Assembly (NCBI RefSeq): GCF_024220585.1
Contig: NZ_JAMXKF010000005.1
Coordinates: forward strand, 289 to 64,288
Origin: Dyadobacter diqingensis
GTDB taxonomy: Bacteria; Bacteroidota; Bacteroidia; Cytophagales; Spirosomataceae
Length of the DNA: 64,000 bases
Direction: 5' to 3'
Shown: one piece after another, positions 7,785 to 17,443 of the stretch
Layout: each line of letters starts with the position of its first letter
How positions within the stretch are numbered: position 1 is the first letter of the stretch
Translations under genes and position numbers: made by a program
Notes under the pieces: model-generated
What the model saw: only the letters and a program-made list of their open reading frames with translations
Told to the model about the DNA's origin: nothing
Database searches by the model: none

Positions 7785-9596
7785 TTACCAACCAAAAATC
7801 TGTTTTAGCGCAGGGTTAAGAAGTATCTGCTGCTGAGGGACAGGCCGATAATAATATTTCGGCTCCTCAAATTTTCGGGCTGCCGTTTCAGTAACTAGTG
7901 TGCCACCGGCCAATCCATTTTTTAAATAGACTGTCACGTCTTCGCCAAACGCACCTGCTTTGTAGTAAATCAGTGTGATCCCCAGGGAGTTTTTCAACTT
8001 CTGGGCCTCAGCGGGAATGGAGGTGTTTTTATCGATCAGAATGATATCCTCTATACCATCTCCGGTCATGTCATATTTGCCCAATCCGGGAAAATACATA
8101 CCTTCGGGAATGTTGGTCAGCAGTTTTCCCGCTTGCCATCTCATCATATCATCAAACCTTGAATTCTCAAATGCAAGTTCAACGCGCCTTTCACGCCTTA
8201 TTTCCAGGATAACCCCTGTGTTCGGGCCCGAAAGGTTGGGATACTTCTGTTTGAGAACCGCATCAGGATTTGCATTGGCTTCTGCAAGATTCAGGTCGGG
8301 CATACCTGCACGCTTTCTTAAAAGATTCAGTGATTGATCCAGATTTGCCTGGGTGAGCGTACCCAGTTCTGCAAGTGCCTCTGCATAGATCAGCAGAGCC
8401 TCAGCATACCGGTACACCGGGAAATCAACCCCATTGATAATCGTTTGGTCCGCAGTATTTACATAACCTTTCAACTGATGGTAACCTGTAAAATTCTTGT
8501 TCAGACGCTGCACATAAGGAAGCGTTTCGGGCTGCCTTACCCAGCCGGGATAAGCAAAGGTTTGAGAGAGCCGCGGATCACGGTTTTCAAATTCTTTCAC
8601 ATAGCCAAACTGCTGATAACCGGAAACATCAGTAAACCGGCTGCCATCTTTCATCAGATAGGTCTGGACCAGATCACGAGAAGGCGACTGTTCATACTCT
8701 CCAAAAACAACGGTGTTGACATTTTGATTTTTGTTTTTGCTCTGGTCATAAATGTTGACATATATCACTTCCGGATTGCTAAGCAGATCCTGGCTTGAGA
8801 AAAGTGTCCCATAGTCCAACGCCGCTTTTCCGGTATTGTAAACGGAGAATTTACCCGACGATCTAATTTCTGCTGCGATATCAGCCGCTTTTTGGAGATA
8901 CGCAGCCGCGGTGTTTTGCAGGTTCAGCTCTGCATGATATTTTCTATACGTTCCTTCATAGAGTGCCGTTTTCGCATAAAGCATCTTGGCTGCCCATTTA
9001 CCGGGCGTTCCCGTTGGTACCTTCTCACGGACATTATTGGCTGCAAATTCCAGATCTGCCATCACGCTGTCGATAACAACTGCGCGGTTGTCCTGCGTTT
9101 TGTACAGATCCTGATCGCCCGGATCCAGCGTGCCTGAAAACCAGGGGACGTTGGAGTATCTTTTGATCTTTGACATATAAAAATCTGCCCGGTAGTATCT
9201 GGCAAGCCCCGCGTAGTGGTTCTTAATTTCGGCGGAGACAGTTGCTTTGTGATAATTTTCTAAAAAATAATTTACATTTCGCAACCTCGACCAGTCCCAT
9301 CCGCCTGTTATATTTTGCGCATTGGGAGTTCCCGTCATGATGGTTTTCATCTCAACTGCGCCGGTTGTGGCTGCGTTGTCTGTATTTTGGTCATTAAGGT
9401 ATGTATTCCGGTCCGGGAAATAGGAACTGCCATTGGGCAACTGGGTAAGTCCGTTAACATACAGTGACAAATCTCCTTCAGTGTTAAAGAACAGCTCAGG
9501 CGAGATCTCGGTTTGAGGAAAACGGTCGAGTTTTTCGCAAGCTGAAAGTCCCAGGATCAGCAAAAACGGGACCAGGATGTATTTATAATTTTTCAT
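7785..9596 (-). CDS. SusD/RagB-family outer-membrane nutrient-binding lipoprotein
   Basis: The start is placed at the ATG at 9596, giving MKNYKYILVP... with a lipobox LSAC at about residue 20; an in-frame ATG 36 bases further upstream would add 12 residues before the signal peptide. The protein is about 603 residues, helical and TPR-like, and ends with the usual SusD C-terminal blocks: RRERRVELAFENSRFDDMMRW, a family hallmark, and a closing PVPQQQILLNPALKQIFGW. SusD proteins cap the SusC channel on the cell surface and capture substrate. The gene begins 25 bases after the SusC stop. The ligand is unknown, and no glycoside hydrolase is present nearby. Confidence 0.93.
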   Translation of the reverse strand: MKNYKYILVPFLLILGLSACEKLDRFPQTEISPELFFNTEGDLSLYVNGLTQLPNGSSYFPDRNTYLNDQNTDNAATTGAVEMKTIMTGTPNAQNITGGWDWSRLRNVNYFLENYHKATVSAEIKNHYAGLARYYRADFYMSKIKRYSNVPWFSGTLDPGDQDLYKTQDNRAVVIDSVMADLEFAANNVREKVPTGTPGKWAAKMLYAKTALYEGTYRKYHAELNLQNTAAAYLQKAADIAAEIRSSGKFSVYNTGKAALDYGTLFSSQDLLSNPEVIYVNIYDQSKNKNQNVNTVVFGEYEQSPSRDLVQTYLMKDGSRFTDVSGYQQFGYVKEFENRDPRLSQTFAYPGWVRQPETLPYVQRLNKNFTGYHQLKGYVNTADQTIINGVDFPVYRYAEALLIYAEALAELGTLTQANLDQSLNLLRKRAGMPDLNLAEANANPDAVLKQKYPNLSGPNTGVILEIRRERRVELAFENSRFDDMMRWQAGKLLTNIPEGMYFPGLGKYDMTGDGIEDIILIDKNTSIPAEAQKLKNSLGITLIYYKAGAFGEDVTVYLKNGLAGGTLVTETAARKFEEPKYYYRPVPQQQILLNPALKQIFGW

Positions 9597-9621
9597 GATT
9601 GTTCTTGATAGCGTTAATAAA

Positions 9622-12600
9622 TCAGAATTCAATGTTCAGGCCAACAGCCATCTTTCTTTGGAAAGGGTAGGCCCAGGCGGCATAACCTTGGTTGACAGCC
9701 TCCGGGTCAATGAATTTTTTGATTTTTGAAAATTCAAAAATATTCTCACCCGTTACATAGAACCTGAACCGTTGCACATTAATCCGTTTCATCAAAGAGG
9801 CAGGTAGGGTGTATCCTATGGTGACGTTCTTCACACGCAGATAGGCCCCGCTAAGAAGATACTTGGTTTGCGGAATATCCAGTCCATTTCCTTCATTGGC
9901 ATCGGCAAGCCAGGATTGCATCACCGGATATTGTGGATTCAGATTGGCATCAGCAAGTCCGGCGGCAATGTAAGAAGCAGAGTGCTTCGCCCGGTCGGCG
10001 TCCGAGTCGGCCGTTGCACGGTAGTGATCAAGGTGCCAGGGGTATACATTCGCATAAGGCTGTTGATAAGGCCCCCAGAAAAGATAATGTCTTGGGTAAT
10101 AATCGCCTTTTAAAACCCCCTGCATGAATATTGATGCATCAAAGCCATTCCAGTCGGCACTCAGATTTAATCCGATTCTGTATCGCTGGGTCGAATTTCC
10201 GATCACTTTTAAGTCTTTGGGGTCTTTCGATGACAGACCTTTTTCAATTTTGCCGTCACCGTTCAGATCCTTGTATTTAGGCCAGCCGGGGATAATATCC
10301 AAGGCTCCCCAGGGGATAATAGCCTTTTGATTCAGTTCGGCAATTTCCTTTTCATTTTTAAAGAATCCGTCACTTTCCAGTCCCCAGATTTCACCCAGGT
10401 CCTGTCCCTGACGGTAGGTAGAGAAAAGCTGCTGTTCGTTTTTAAACTTTGTTATTTTGGAACGTGAATCTGAGAGGATCAACTTGGTCTGAAAAGACAA
10501 AGGTTTGGCTCCGACATTATAGGAGTCGTTGTAAGCAACCGAGAGTTCCCAGCCTTTTGTTCTCAGATCGGCAGCGTTTTGCTTGGGCACGGATGTTCCC
10601 AGTACACCCGGTAATTCCTGGCCGGCAGTAAGCATTCCGGTGGTATTCCTGATGTAATTATCGTATGTGATAAGGATTTTGTTTTTTAAGATACCGATGT
10701 CTCCTCCAAAATTTAGTGTCGACACGCGCTCCCACGTGTAGGTATTAGGATCGATCTGAAGTGACGGCGAGCTGGTAATAATCCGGCGCTGCACACCATC
10801 AATGATTGTACTTGACAGACCGGTTGGCAGACGGTATAGATAATCAAAATAACCTACATTCTGATTTCCAAGATCACCATAAGAAGCTCTGAGTTTTAGT
10901 GTGGAAACGCTTGGAGTAAGGAAATTCAGGAACTTTTCGGAACTGGCAATCCAGGCTCCTGATACCGAAGGGAAAAATCCCCAGCGGCGTTCTTTTGGAA
11001 AACGTGAAGATCCGTCCTTTCGGCCATTGAATTCAAGGATATACCGGTCAAGCAGGGTATAGTTGATTCGCCCGAAAAAGCTTCTGGTCGCGTAGGCTTC
11101 ATACAAAGAAGATATTTTTGCTTCGCCCGTGGTGAGGCCTATGTAAGGCAGTGATGAAGAAACCAGTACGTCGCGCTGCGCGGTTACCGTGCTAAACGAA
11201 TAACTTTCCTGATTGTATCCTCCCAGAAGGCTCACAGCATGCACACCAAAATCTTTTCTGTAATTGGCGTACAGGTTAATAACGTTGTTTTTGATATCTC
11301 CCTTTCTTTCACTGACACTTCCGTTTCCGCCTTCCTCACGGATATCATCCGGTCCGTAGCCAATCTTGTATTTTCGTGAATTAGTCGAGTAACTCCACAT
11401 TTCTTTTTTGAAACTGGCATCGGCATTTACTTGGAGATCGCCATTCAAAAATGTTCCTACGCCACTCATAATGTTTTGCAAACCAAACATGTTTTCCATG
11501 TTATCTCCCCCGTCAACAAGCTGGGCTGCCAACCTTCCGGCCGAAGTATTTGCCCAGGAGCCATCCGGATTTTGCGCAACATCGGTGGGTTTCAGATAGT
11601 ACAGGTCTGTGATACCTACAAACGGTTTTTTCTTCTTTGTCTGGTAGACAGACAGGTTGTTATCGACTTTCAGCCATTTAAGCGGAGAAAAGTTAAGTCT
11701 GGCTTTAAGTCCGTAGCGATCCCAGTAGTCTGGTGCCAGCTTGTTAAGTCCGTTCTCTTTGGTGTAATCCGCAGATAAATAATAACCTACCGGCATATTG
11801 TTTACTTTGGCTCCCCCGGAAAAAGACAATCCATGTTTTTGCGAAAAAGACGATTTATTCAGGAAGTAATCATACCAGTCGCTGTTTCCCATGTAGGCCC
11901 ATTTGGTTGGGTCTGAGGGGTCTAGACGGGTATTGGGCAAAGAAGGGTCGTCTGACCGCTGTTTAGCCCATGCATAATATTCGTCCGAATAATTTACATA
12001 ATCCCAGGGGGTGTTATCCGTTGAAGTTTCCAGTACCCGGGAAAAGATGTACGGATCGGTTACCGGCTTGGGAAGCACCGTGGGTTTACCCCAGGAGAAA
12101 TACGTGTTGTAGCTAATGGACTGCCGCCCTTCGCCGCCTTGCTTGGTGGTAATCAAAATCACACCAAAAGCGGCACGTGCACCATAAATAGCCGCCGAAG
12201 CTGCATCTCTTAACACTGTAAATGAGGCGATATCGGCCGGGTTAAGCCGTAGCATATCAAATCCGTCGGATGCAGGAATTCCGTCGATTACAATCAGCGG
12301 TGATCCACCGTTGATGGAAGAATACCCTCTGACGTTGATTTCAGGAACCGTTCCGGGTGCCCCGCCACCGTAGGTGATATTGAGTCCCGGGCTGACACCC
12401 TGCAAACCCTGCATCACATTTGCAATGGGCCTGGCTTCGAGCTGCTTGCCCGTAATCTGGTCGACGGCTCCGGCGATGTTGATTTTCTTTTGCGTGCCAA
12501 AACCGATCACGATGGTCTCTTCCAGATTGTTGGCATCCTCTTCCATCGAGACATTCAGCGTACTCTTGCCGCTTACAGCGACCTCCGTTTTCTTGTAACC

Positions 12601-12870
12601 AATGTAGGAAAAGATCAGTACGGCGTCGGAAGAGACGTCAGCCATTTCAAAATTCCCATTGGCGTCTGTGTTGGCACCTCGCTGAGTTCCTTTGAGTAAA
12701 ATGCTCACGCCGGGGAGATTTTCGTTGTTTTTCAGATCTCTGACCGATCCTTTCACAACGATAGGCTGGCCGTAGACCTGGCAGAGGCCGGTCAACACGT
12801 AGCCGATGACTAAAAACAATGCATTTTGCACGCATTTTTGCCATGCAGTTAATGGTAGTTTTACTGACAT
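9622..12870 (-). CDS. SusC/RagA-family TonB-linked outer-membrane transporter
   Basis: The 1082-residue protein has a signal region up to about residue 34 (CQVYGQ), then a carboxypeptidase-regulatory-like domain (VVKGSVRDLKNNENLPGVSILLKG, about 38-115), a TonB box and plug with the family hallmark VLRDAASAAIYGARAAFGVILITTK near residues 220-244, and a long beta-barrel ending in the C-terminal aromatic strand AVGLNIEF. It lacks the STN signalling domain seen in the second SusC, so it should not signal to an anti-sigma factor. It forms a pair with the SusD gene downstream. Control probably comes from the divergent TetR gene. Confidence 0.95.
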   Translation of the reverse strand: MSVKLPLTAWQKCVQNALFLVIGYVLTGLCQVYGQPIVVKGSVRDLKNNENLPGVSILLKGTQRGANTDANGNFEMADVSSDAVLIFSYIGYKKTEVAVSGKSTLNVSMEEDANNLEETIVIGFGTQKKINIAGAVDQITGKQLEARPIANVMQGLQGVSPGLNITYGGGAPGTVPEINVRGYSSINGGSPLIVIDGIPASDGFDMLRLNPADIASFTVLRDAASAAIYGARAAFGVILITTKQGGEGRQSISYNTYFSWGKPTVLPKPVTDPYIFSRVLETSTDNTPWDYVNYSDEYYAWAKQRSDDPSLPNTRLDPSDPTKWAYMGNSDWYDYFLNKSSFSQKHGLSFSGGAKVNNMPVGYYLSADYTKENGLNKLAPDYWDRYGLKARLNFSPLKWLKVDNNLSVYQTKKKKPFVGITDLYYLKPTDVAQNPDGSWANTSAGRLAAQLVDGGDNMENMFGLQNIMSGVGTFLNGDLQVNADASFKKEMWSYSTNSRKYKIGYGPDDIREEGGNGSVSERKGDIKNNVINLYANYRKDFGVHAVSLLGGYNQESYSFSTVTAQRDVLVSSSLPYIGLTTGEAKISSLYEAYATRSFFGRINYTLLDRYILEFNGRKDGSSRFPKERRWGFFPSVSGAWIASSEKFLNFLTPSVSTLKLRASYGDLGNQNVGYFDYLYRLPTGLSSTIIDGVQRRIITSSPSLQIDPNTYTWERVSTLNFGGDIGILKNKILITYDNYIRNTTGMLTAGQELPGVLGTSVPKQNAADLRTKGWELSVAYNDSYNVGAKPLSFQTKLILSDSRSKITKFKNEQQLFSTYRQGQDLGEIWGLESDGFFKNEKEIAELNQKAIIPWGALDIIPGWPKYKDLNGDGKIEKGLSSKDPKDLKVIGNSTQRYRIGLNLSADWNGFDASIFMQGVLKGDYYPRHYLFWGPYQQPYANVYPWHLDHYRATADSDADRAKHSASYIAAGLADANLNPQYPVMQSWLADANEGNGLDIPQTKYLLSGAYLRVKNVTIGYTLPASLMKRINVQRFRFYVTGENIFEFSKIKKFIDPEAVNQGYAAWAYPFQRKMAVGLNIEF

Positions 12871-12983
12871 AATTGTTTTTTGGGTTTAAGATGATACCAG
12901 GTAATTGAAACGAAATTCAAATTTCCTCCATTTTAAATTATTGTTTGTTAAGGGATTATTAACTAATTGTAAACATAGATTAA

Positions 12984-12999
12984 TTGAATGTTCATTCAA
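12984..12999. promoter_or_regulatory. TetR-type operator TTGAATG-TT-CATTCAA
   Basis: Two 7-bp arms (12984-12990 and 12993-12999) flank a 2-base spacer in the 211-base divergent region between SusC and the tetR-like gene. The form, a short palindrome with a CATTCA half-site, is typical of TetR-family operators. The site is 83 bases from the regulator ATG and 114 from the SusC ATG, so it could serve both promoters. Confidence 0.6.
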
Positions 13000-13081
13000 A
13001 GTATACGTAAATAATTTTTTATGTTTTTTTAGTGGAGAATCTCTTATATTGCTTTAAATATATTTTTATTACACTCGCTCG

Positions 13082-13696
13082 ATGGGAAGAAGAAGTCTAA
13101 AAGAAACAAGGCAGAAGGAAATTATAAAGGTCTTTTATAAACTGGCAAAAAAAGAGGGACTGGAAAATACATCCATTGCCAAAATTGCCAAGGAAATGGA
13201 CATTAATCCAAGTCTGATTATTCACTACTTTCAGACAAGGGAAGATCTCACCATCGGGTTGATCGATTATATTCTGGACAAGTATCAGCTGATCTATAAA
13301 GTAAATGAAAAGAAAACACGTGATTCGAAAGCAGCCTTGCTTGAGATCATCGACAATATTTTTTCAAAAAAGTGGAATACGTTGTTTGATGACGGTTTGT
13401 TTTATAGCTGTTATTCACTGACGTTCCGCGAACCCGAGATCAGGGGCATGTACAAGAAGCTTTTGGATACGCTCAGAAGTACGCTCAGCCAGTATATCCG
13501 TCAGTGCCAAATTGAAGGCCTCGTGGATGCGGAAGATGCTGAGCATATTGCAGACAGTATTTTTGTATTGGTCGACGGAGCATACTTTTACTTGAGCCTT
13601 GTTACCAATAAGAAAGAACATCAGGAAAGGCTAAATAAATATAAGCAGCAGGCAATCTCGATGCTCCGGATATCGGAAATTTCACTTGTTGAGTGA
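13082..13696 (+). CDS. TetR-family transcriptional regulator
   Basis: The 204-residue protein has the N-terminal TetR helix-turn-helix at about residues 10-55 (KEGLENTSIAKIAKEMDINPSLIIHYFQTREDL). A helical ligand-binding/dimer domain follows. It is divergent from the SusC gene, with the palindrome at 12984 between them, so it probably represses itself and the SusC-SusD-phosphodiesterase unit until a ligand binds. Its last 15 bases overlap the end of the convergent membrane protein gene. No close subfamily could be named. Confidence 0.88.
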   Translation: MGRRSLKETRQKEIIKVFYKLAKKEGLENTSIAKIAKEMDINPSLIIHYFQTREDLTIGLIDYILDKYQLIYKVNEKKTRDSKAALLEIIDNIFSKKWNTLFDDGLFYSCYSLTFREPEIRGMYKKLLDTLRSTLSQYIRQCQIEGLVDAEDAEHIADSIFVLVDGAYFYLSLVTNKKEHQERLNKYKQQAISMLRISEISLVE

Positions 13697-13945
13697 TAGG
13701 TGTAGGTAGCGCCGGTAAATTGCAAAAATTCCAATGATAAGCCAGATGACATTGACAACCAGATTAGGTTTATCTCCGTAGTAAGCGGAGTTTATAATAA
13801 GGCCAATGGCTCCTAAGATGTTAAGTGAATGAAACCGGTAGCTGTTTGCTTTCAGCATTCCGGTGCTTAATAGCAAGTAGGCGAAAACGTAAAATATAAC
13901 GCCAAGCCAACCGGCGAATTCTATTACTTTGTTGTCCATGAGCAC
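13682..13945 (-). CDS. Small membrane protein, CBU_0592-like domain
   Basis: The 87-residue protein has three hydrophobic segments (about 10-30, 38-55 and 62-78). The pattern YRFHSLNILGAIGLIINSAYYGD followed by a WLIIGIFAIYR helix matches the small CBU_0592-like membrane family as I recall it. The function of that family is unknown. Translation may start at the first ATG (13945) or the third codon (13939). The gene is convergent with tetR and overlaps it by 15 bases. Confidence 0.7.
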   Translation of the reverse strand: MLMDNKVIEFAGWLGVIFYVFAYLLLSTGMLKANSYRFHSLNILGAIGLIINSAYYGDKPNLVVNVIWLIIGIFAIYRRYLHLSLNK

Positions 13946-14677
13946 TGATATTATATTGCGGCTAAATTAAATGAGAAATAAGGTTTGTGTCTGAGCGGAT
14001 AGAATCTTATTTGTGTCGCATAAGTCTTCAAAACTGCTGTTTGAAACATGGGGGTGGTTTTTATGAATTTCTGGCAAAAATTGTTGTGCGAAGCAGCGAT
14101 GACTGTCCTTGGTTTGGCTTATTGTTATTTTGTACCTCATGTGTATATACGTAATTTGTGAAAACGAAATCAACCCTTTTGAAGTGCAAAACTAAGCTAT
14201 TGCTGCAAGACTGACATGGGACAGTCTCAAAAAATGGAGATGATAATTCTTAATATTTTGTATTCTTTCTGTCTTCCTGGGAATTAGTTTGTTGTAGTGC
14301 GTTTTTATATTTAGTATACAAAACAGCTTTTCACAGGTGCATCGCCAGTTTTGGTAAGCTACGATGAGATGTTGCAATCATATCAGAGGTTCTTTATTGA
14401 CATAAGAGCTTGAACGGTGATGTGGATAAAACAATATACCATAGCGTTATGAATTGTCCTATTGATATGAGCGTTCCGATTTTGAAATGCCAAGTTTTAT
14501 GTGCTGGCTAATAGACAATTTGGTGTCTTTTTTATTTGTATCGGCAAATAAAAATATGGAAGCGAATAATTATACAATAGGCCAGATACCGTGACCGGTT
14601 AAAATTCCCTTTGCAACATAAAAGCCCCATGCAGCTTTATCACTACATGGGGCGCGACAGATCGGGGTTTATTAATT
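13946..14677. other. Intergenic region with no gene seen
   Basis: About 730 AT-rich bases hold only short open frames (61 and 68 codons, minus strand) with no recognisable protein features. The right end contains the terminator at 14624-14653. The left end is the promoter side of the small membrane protein gene. Confidence 0.5.
14624..14653 (-). terminator. Intrinsic terminator of the detoxification gene set
   Basis: The stem GCCCCATG (14624-14631) pairs with CATGGGGC (14646-14653), extended inward by two pairs after one mismatch. On the minus strand it is followed by TTTTATG. It lies 24 bases beyond the stop of the isochorismatase-like gene and ends the unit that begins at 20204. Confidence 0.8.
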
Positions 14678-15301
14678 TTATTTGGGCAATGCTTCCAGCA
14701 GCTCGTGGGTAGTGAGCAGTGCGTGGGCGTATGTCGGGCCGTTAAGTTCGTGGGCGGCGTGCATCATTTCCTGTGTGAATGCTGCGGTAGCGTCCTTAAC
14801 CAGGGTCACGTGGTATCCGAGCTCCATCGCGAAACGGCAGGTGCTTTCCACGCAGGTGTTGGCCAGTAAACCGATGGCGATCACGTGGGAAATACCTCTC
14901 TGTTTGAGCAGCATGTCAAGGTCTGTGTTGGCAAAGCCACTTTGGCCCCAGTGTTCGCTCGCAATGATATCTCCTTTTTGAGGAATGAAGTCGGGATGCC
15001 ACTCGCCGCCCCAGGTGCCTTTGGCAAATGAATGACGATCCATGATGGCCACCTGCGTGGGGTTTGGATATTTCCAGTGCAGGTAATCGGTTGGCTCCCA
15101 CCTTTTATGGGGAACGATAAATACCTGGATACCGGCATCGCGAACCGATTTGACAATAGCCCGCAGATTGTTCAGTAGATTATTGGCCTGGGCAATTTCT
15201 TTTACTCTCGGCCATATTTTTCCACCCTCCGACAAAAAGTCGTTGTAGGGGTCGATAAACAGCAGCGCCGTTTGATCGCGTTGATAATCCTGTGTTTTCA
15301 T
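14678..15301 (-). CDS. Isochorismatase-fold cysteine hydrolase
   Basis: The 207-residue cytoplasmic enzyme has the Rossmann-like isochorismatase fold. The catalytic Asp is D17 in LLFIDPYNDF and the nucleophile is C150 in LLANTCVESTCR, preceded by the usual cis-peptide region. The Lys of the standard Asp-Lys-Cys triad would fall in ASEHWGQSGFANTDLD (about 114-129), where His117 stands instead. This HWGQSGF form appears to be a distinct subgroup. Relatives hydrolyse amides or vinyl ethers. It is the last gene of the minus-strand set and ends at a strong terminator. Confidence 0.85.
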   Translation of the reverse strand: MKTQDYQRDQTALLFIDPYNDFLSEGGKIWPRVKEIAQANNLLNNLRAIVKSVRDAGIQVFIVPHKRWEPTDYLHWKYPNPTQVAIMDRHSFAKGTWGGEWHPDFIPQKGDIIASEHWGQSGFANTDLDMLLKQRGISHVIAIGLLANTCVESTCRFAMELGYHVTLVKDATAAFTQEMMHAAHELNGPTYAHALLTTHELLEALPK

Positions 15302-15329
15302 TTGATCTGATTTTAAAAATCTGCTTCTT

Positions 15330-15860
15330 TTAGTTATTGCTCAGTGCATGCCGTTCAATGCTTGCTGCAAACAGCGGCGTTTCCGTTCTGTTGTGATAAA
15401 TGGAAATGGGCTGACGCTGGGTTTTAAATACATCAAAAGGTATGCCCTGTTTTTCAAGAGCTGTGATGAATTCGTCAGTTGGTCTCGACAGTACCCGGTT
15501 TGTGAATTCACAGGTATGGTCATCAATTTTCTTAACACTCAGTTCCCAGTGTACATGAATCGTGACGCGACCCGTTGGCGTAAAAACATCCGAAACAGAT
15601 TCCAGGATCAGGTGAGCCGGTTCTGCTAATTTTTCAACATAGTGCTGCACCATCAGGCTTCCGCCAAGGACCTCCACATTTATCGACATCCGTTTCCCTT
15701 CCGGCGAAGTGGTAAACCCTGCCGCGATATGTGCGGGCGAGCACGACTGGTATTCCTTTTCCGGTAGTGTAAAACACCATTCCGGTATGTTGACCTTTTC
15801 GATGGGGGCGTTGATGATCGCTGAAAAGCTCGAATCAACGATGATTTGTTCATTTGCCAT
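15330..15860 (-). CDS. Conserved protein of unknown function, possibly SRPBCC-like
   Basis: The 176-residue soluble protein has no signal peptide. Its alternating strands and the segment VTIHVHWELSVKKIDDHTCEFTNRV could fit a helix-grip (SRPBCC/START) fold, but this is a weak structural guess. It lies between the isochorismatase-like gene (28-base gap) and the epoxide hydrolase gene (73-base gap), so a role in the same pathway is plausible. No catalytic motif is recognised. Confidence 0.6.
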   Translation of the reverse strand: MANEQIIVDSSFSAIINAPIEKVNIPEWCFTLPEKEYQSCSPAHIAAGFTTSPEGKRMSINVEVLGGSLMVQHYVEKLAEPAHLILESVSDVFTPTGRVTIHVHWELSVKKIDDHTCEFTNRVLSRPTDEFITALEKQGIPFDVFKTQRQPISIYHNRTETPLFAASIERHALSNN

Positions 15861-15933
15861 GATATTTTTCTTTTAAGGTAAATACTAAAAAAGTTGCTTG
15901 CGATGAGGACAGGATCGGTCAGGATCCTTTGGG

Positions 15934-17240
15934 CTAGCGAAGCGTTTTAAAGGCTGCACGCATTTCTTCTGCAAAGAGCTGCGGCTGTTCCCATTGTGCA
16001 AAGTGCCCGCCTTTGGTTACCTCGTTAAAGTAAATCAGCTTTCGGTAGCTGCGCTCGGTCCAGCTTTTTGGCGCCTGGTATATTTCACCGGGAAACACCG
16101 TGACGGCAACCGGTATGGGGTTATCTTGGCAGTCTGCTGTTCGGCCGCATTGAAATTGTTGTTATTGTTTTCCCAGTACAGGCGTGCTGCCGAAGCTGCG
16201 GTGTTCGTAAGCCAGTAGAGCGTAATGTCATCCAGCATTTCGTCTTTTGAAAGCGCTTTGCCGGCGTCGCCTCCGCTGTACGTCCAGTCATTGAACTTGT
16301 CAAGGAAAAACGAAGCAAGCCCGACAGGCGAATCTGTGAGGCCATAACCGAGCGTTTGAGGGCGTGTAACCATCATCCCGGCATAACCAGCCCCTTTTGT
16401 ATACAAATAACTAAGTGACTTATAGGCTGTCAGCTCTTTGGCAGAAAGTCCCGACGGGGCCGGGGCGCCGCTGTTCAGTGCCTTGGCAATCTCCGCCGGA
16501 ACGGTTGCAGGCATATTTACGTGAATTCCCAACAAACCGGCAGGTTTCTGACGTGCCATCGCATCGGCTACTACGGAGCCCCAGTCGCCTCCCTGAGACA
16601 CATAACGCGTATAACCCAGTCTTTTCATTAACACGTCCCAGGCGTTGGCAATTCTGTCGGGTCCCCAGCCGGTACCTTTGGGTTTTTCTGAAAATCCATA
16701 TCCGGGCATCGACGGGATAATTACGTCAAATGCATCGGCTGCGCGTCCGCCATAAGCCTCGGGATCTGTAAGGGGGCCAACGGCTTTGATCAACTCAAAC
16801 ACGGAGCCCGGCCAGCCATGGGTAATGATCAGCGGAAGCGCATTCAGGTTTTTGGACCGCACATGTACAAACTGAATGTCAAGCCCATCGATGTTCGTCA
16901 CAAATTGTGGGAGCGCATTCAGTTTGGCTTCGGCCTTCCGCCAGTCGTAATGGGTTCCCCAATACCCAACCAGCTCCTGGATCTGTGCCAGCTGAACTCC
17001 CTGGGTTCGGTCGGTAACGGTTTCTTTATCAGGCCATCTTGTGGCCAGAATGCGCTGATGGAGATCAGCCAGTTCGGTTTCACTGACTTTGATTTGAAAG
17101 GGACGGATGGTCTCCGAAGCCTGTACATCACCAACTGAGGTCTGTCCGAAACCGGGAGTTGTAAACAGGATAAGTATCATCGCAATATTTGCAATGGTTA
17201 TATCGGCAATGGTGCGCCAGAAGATTTTAATCGTTTTCAT
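15934..17240 (-). pseudogene. Epoxide hydrolase (EHN/alpha-beta hydrolase), frameshifted near the C-terminus
   Basis: The uninterrupted frame runs from 17240 to 16035 (401 codons) and encodes a signal-like N-terminus (to about residue 33), the epoxide hydrolase N-terminal domain (RPFQIKVSETELADLHQRI), the oxyanion HGWPGS and the nucleophile Asp in SQGGDWGS. Near 16117-16120 a run of four C (minus strand) shifts the frame and the tail becomes unrelated sequence. Adding one C restores ITPIPVAVTVFPGEIYQ... through KGGHFAQWEQPQLFAEEM to a stop at 15934-15936. That tail includes the catalytic His of the fold. The gene is either recently inactivated, phase-variable at the C run, or carries a sequencing error. 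Confidence 0.85.
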
Positions 17241-17443
17241 GATTATTAAGTTTATTGTTGTTAAAAAAATTAATGATTAGTAAGTTGTTGATAATGAGTT
17301 GATTGTAGTAAATTATTTAAGAATTTTAAAAAGGGTTTTATGGCAAAACCCGTAGACCAACGGTCGTTGAACCGTTATTTTTGGGCATCACCTATCCTGT
17401 CCGGGTGTTTCCCGAATGAAAGAGGATCTGCTGTTGAAGAATT

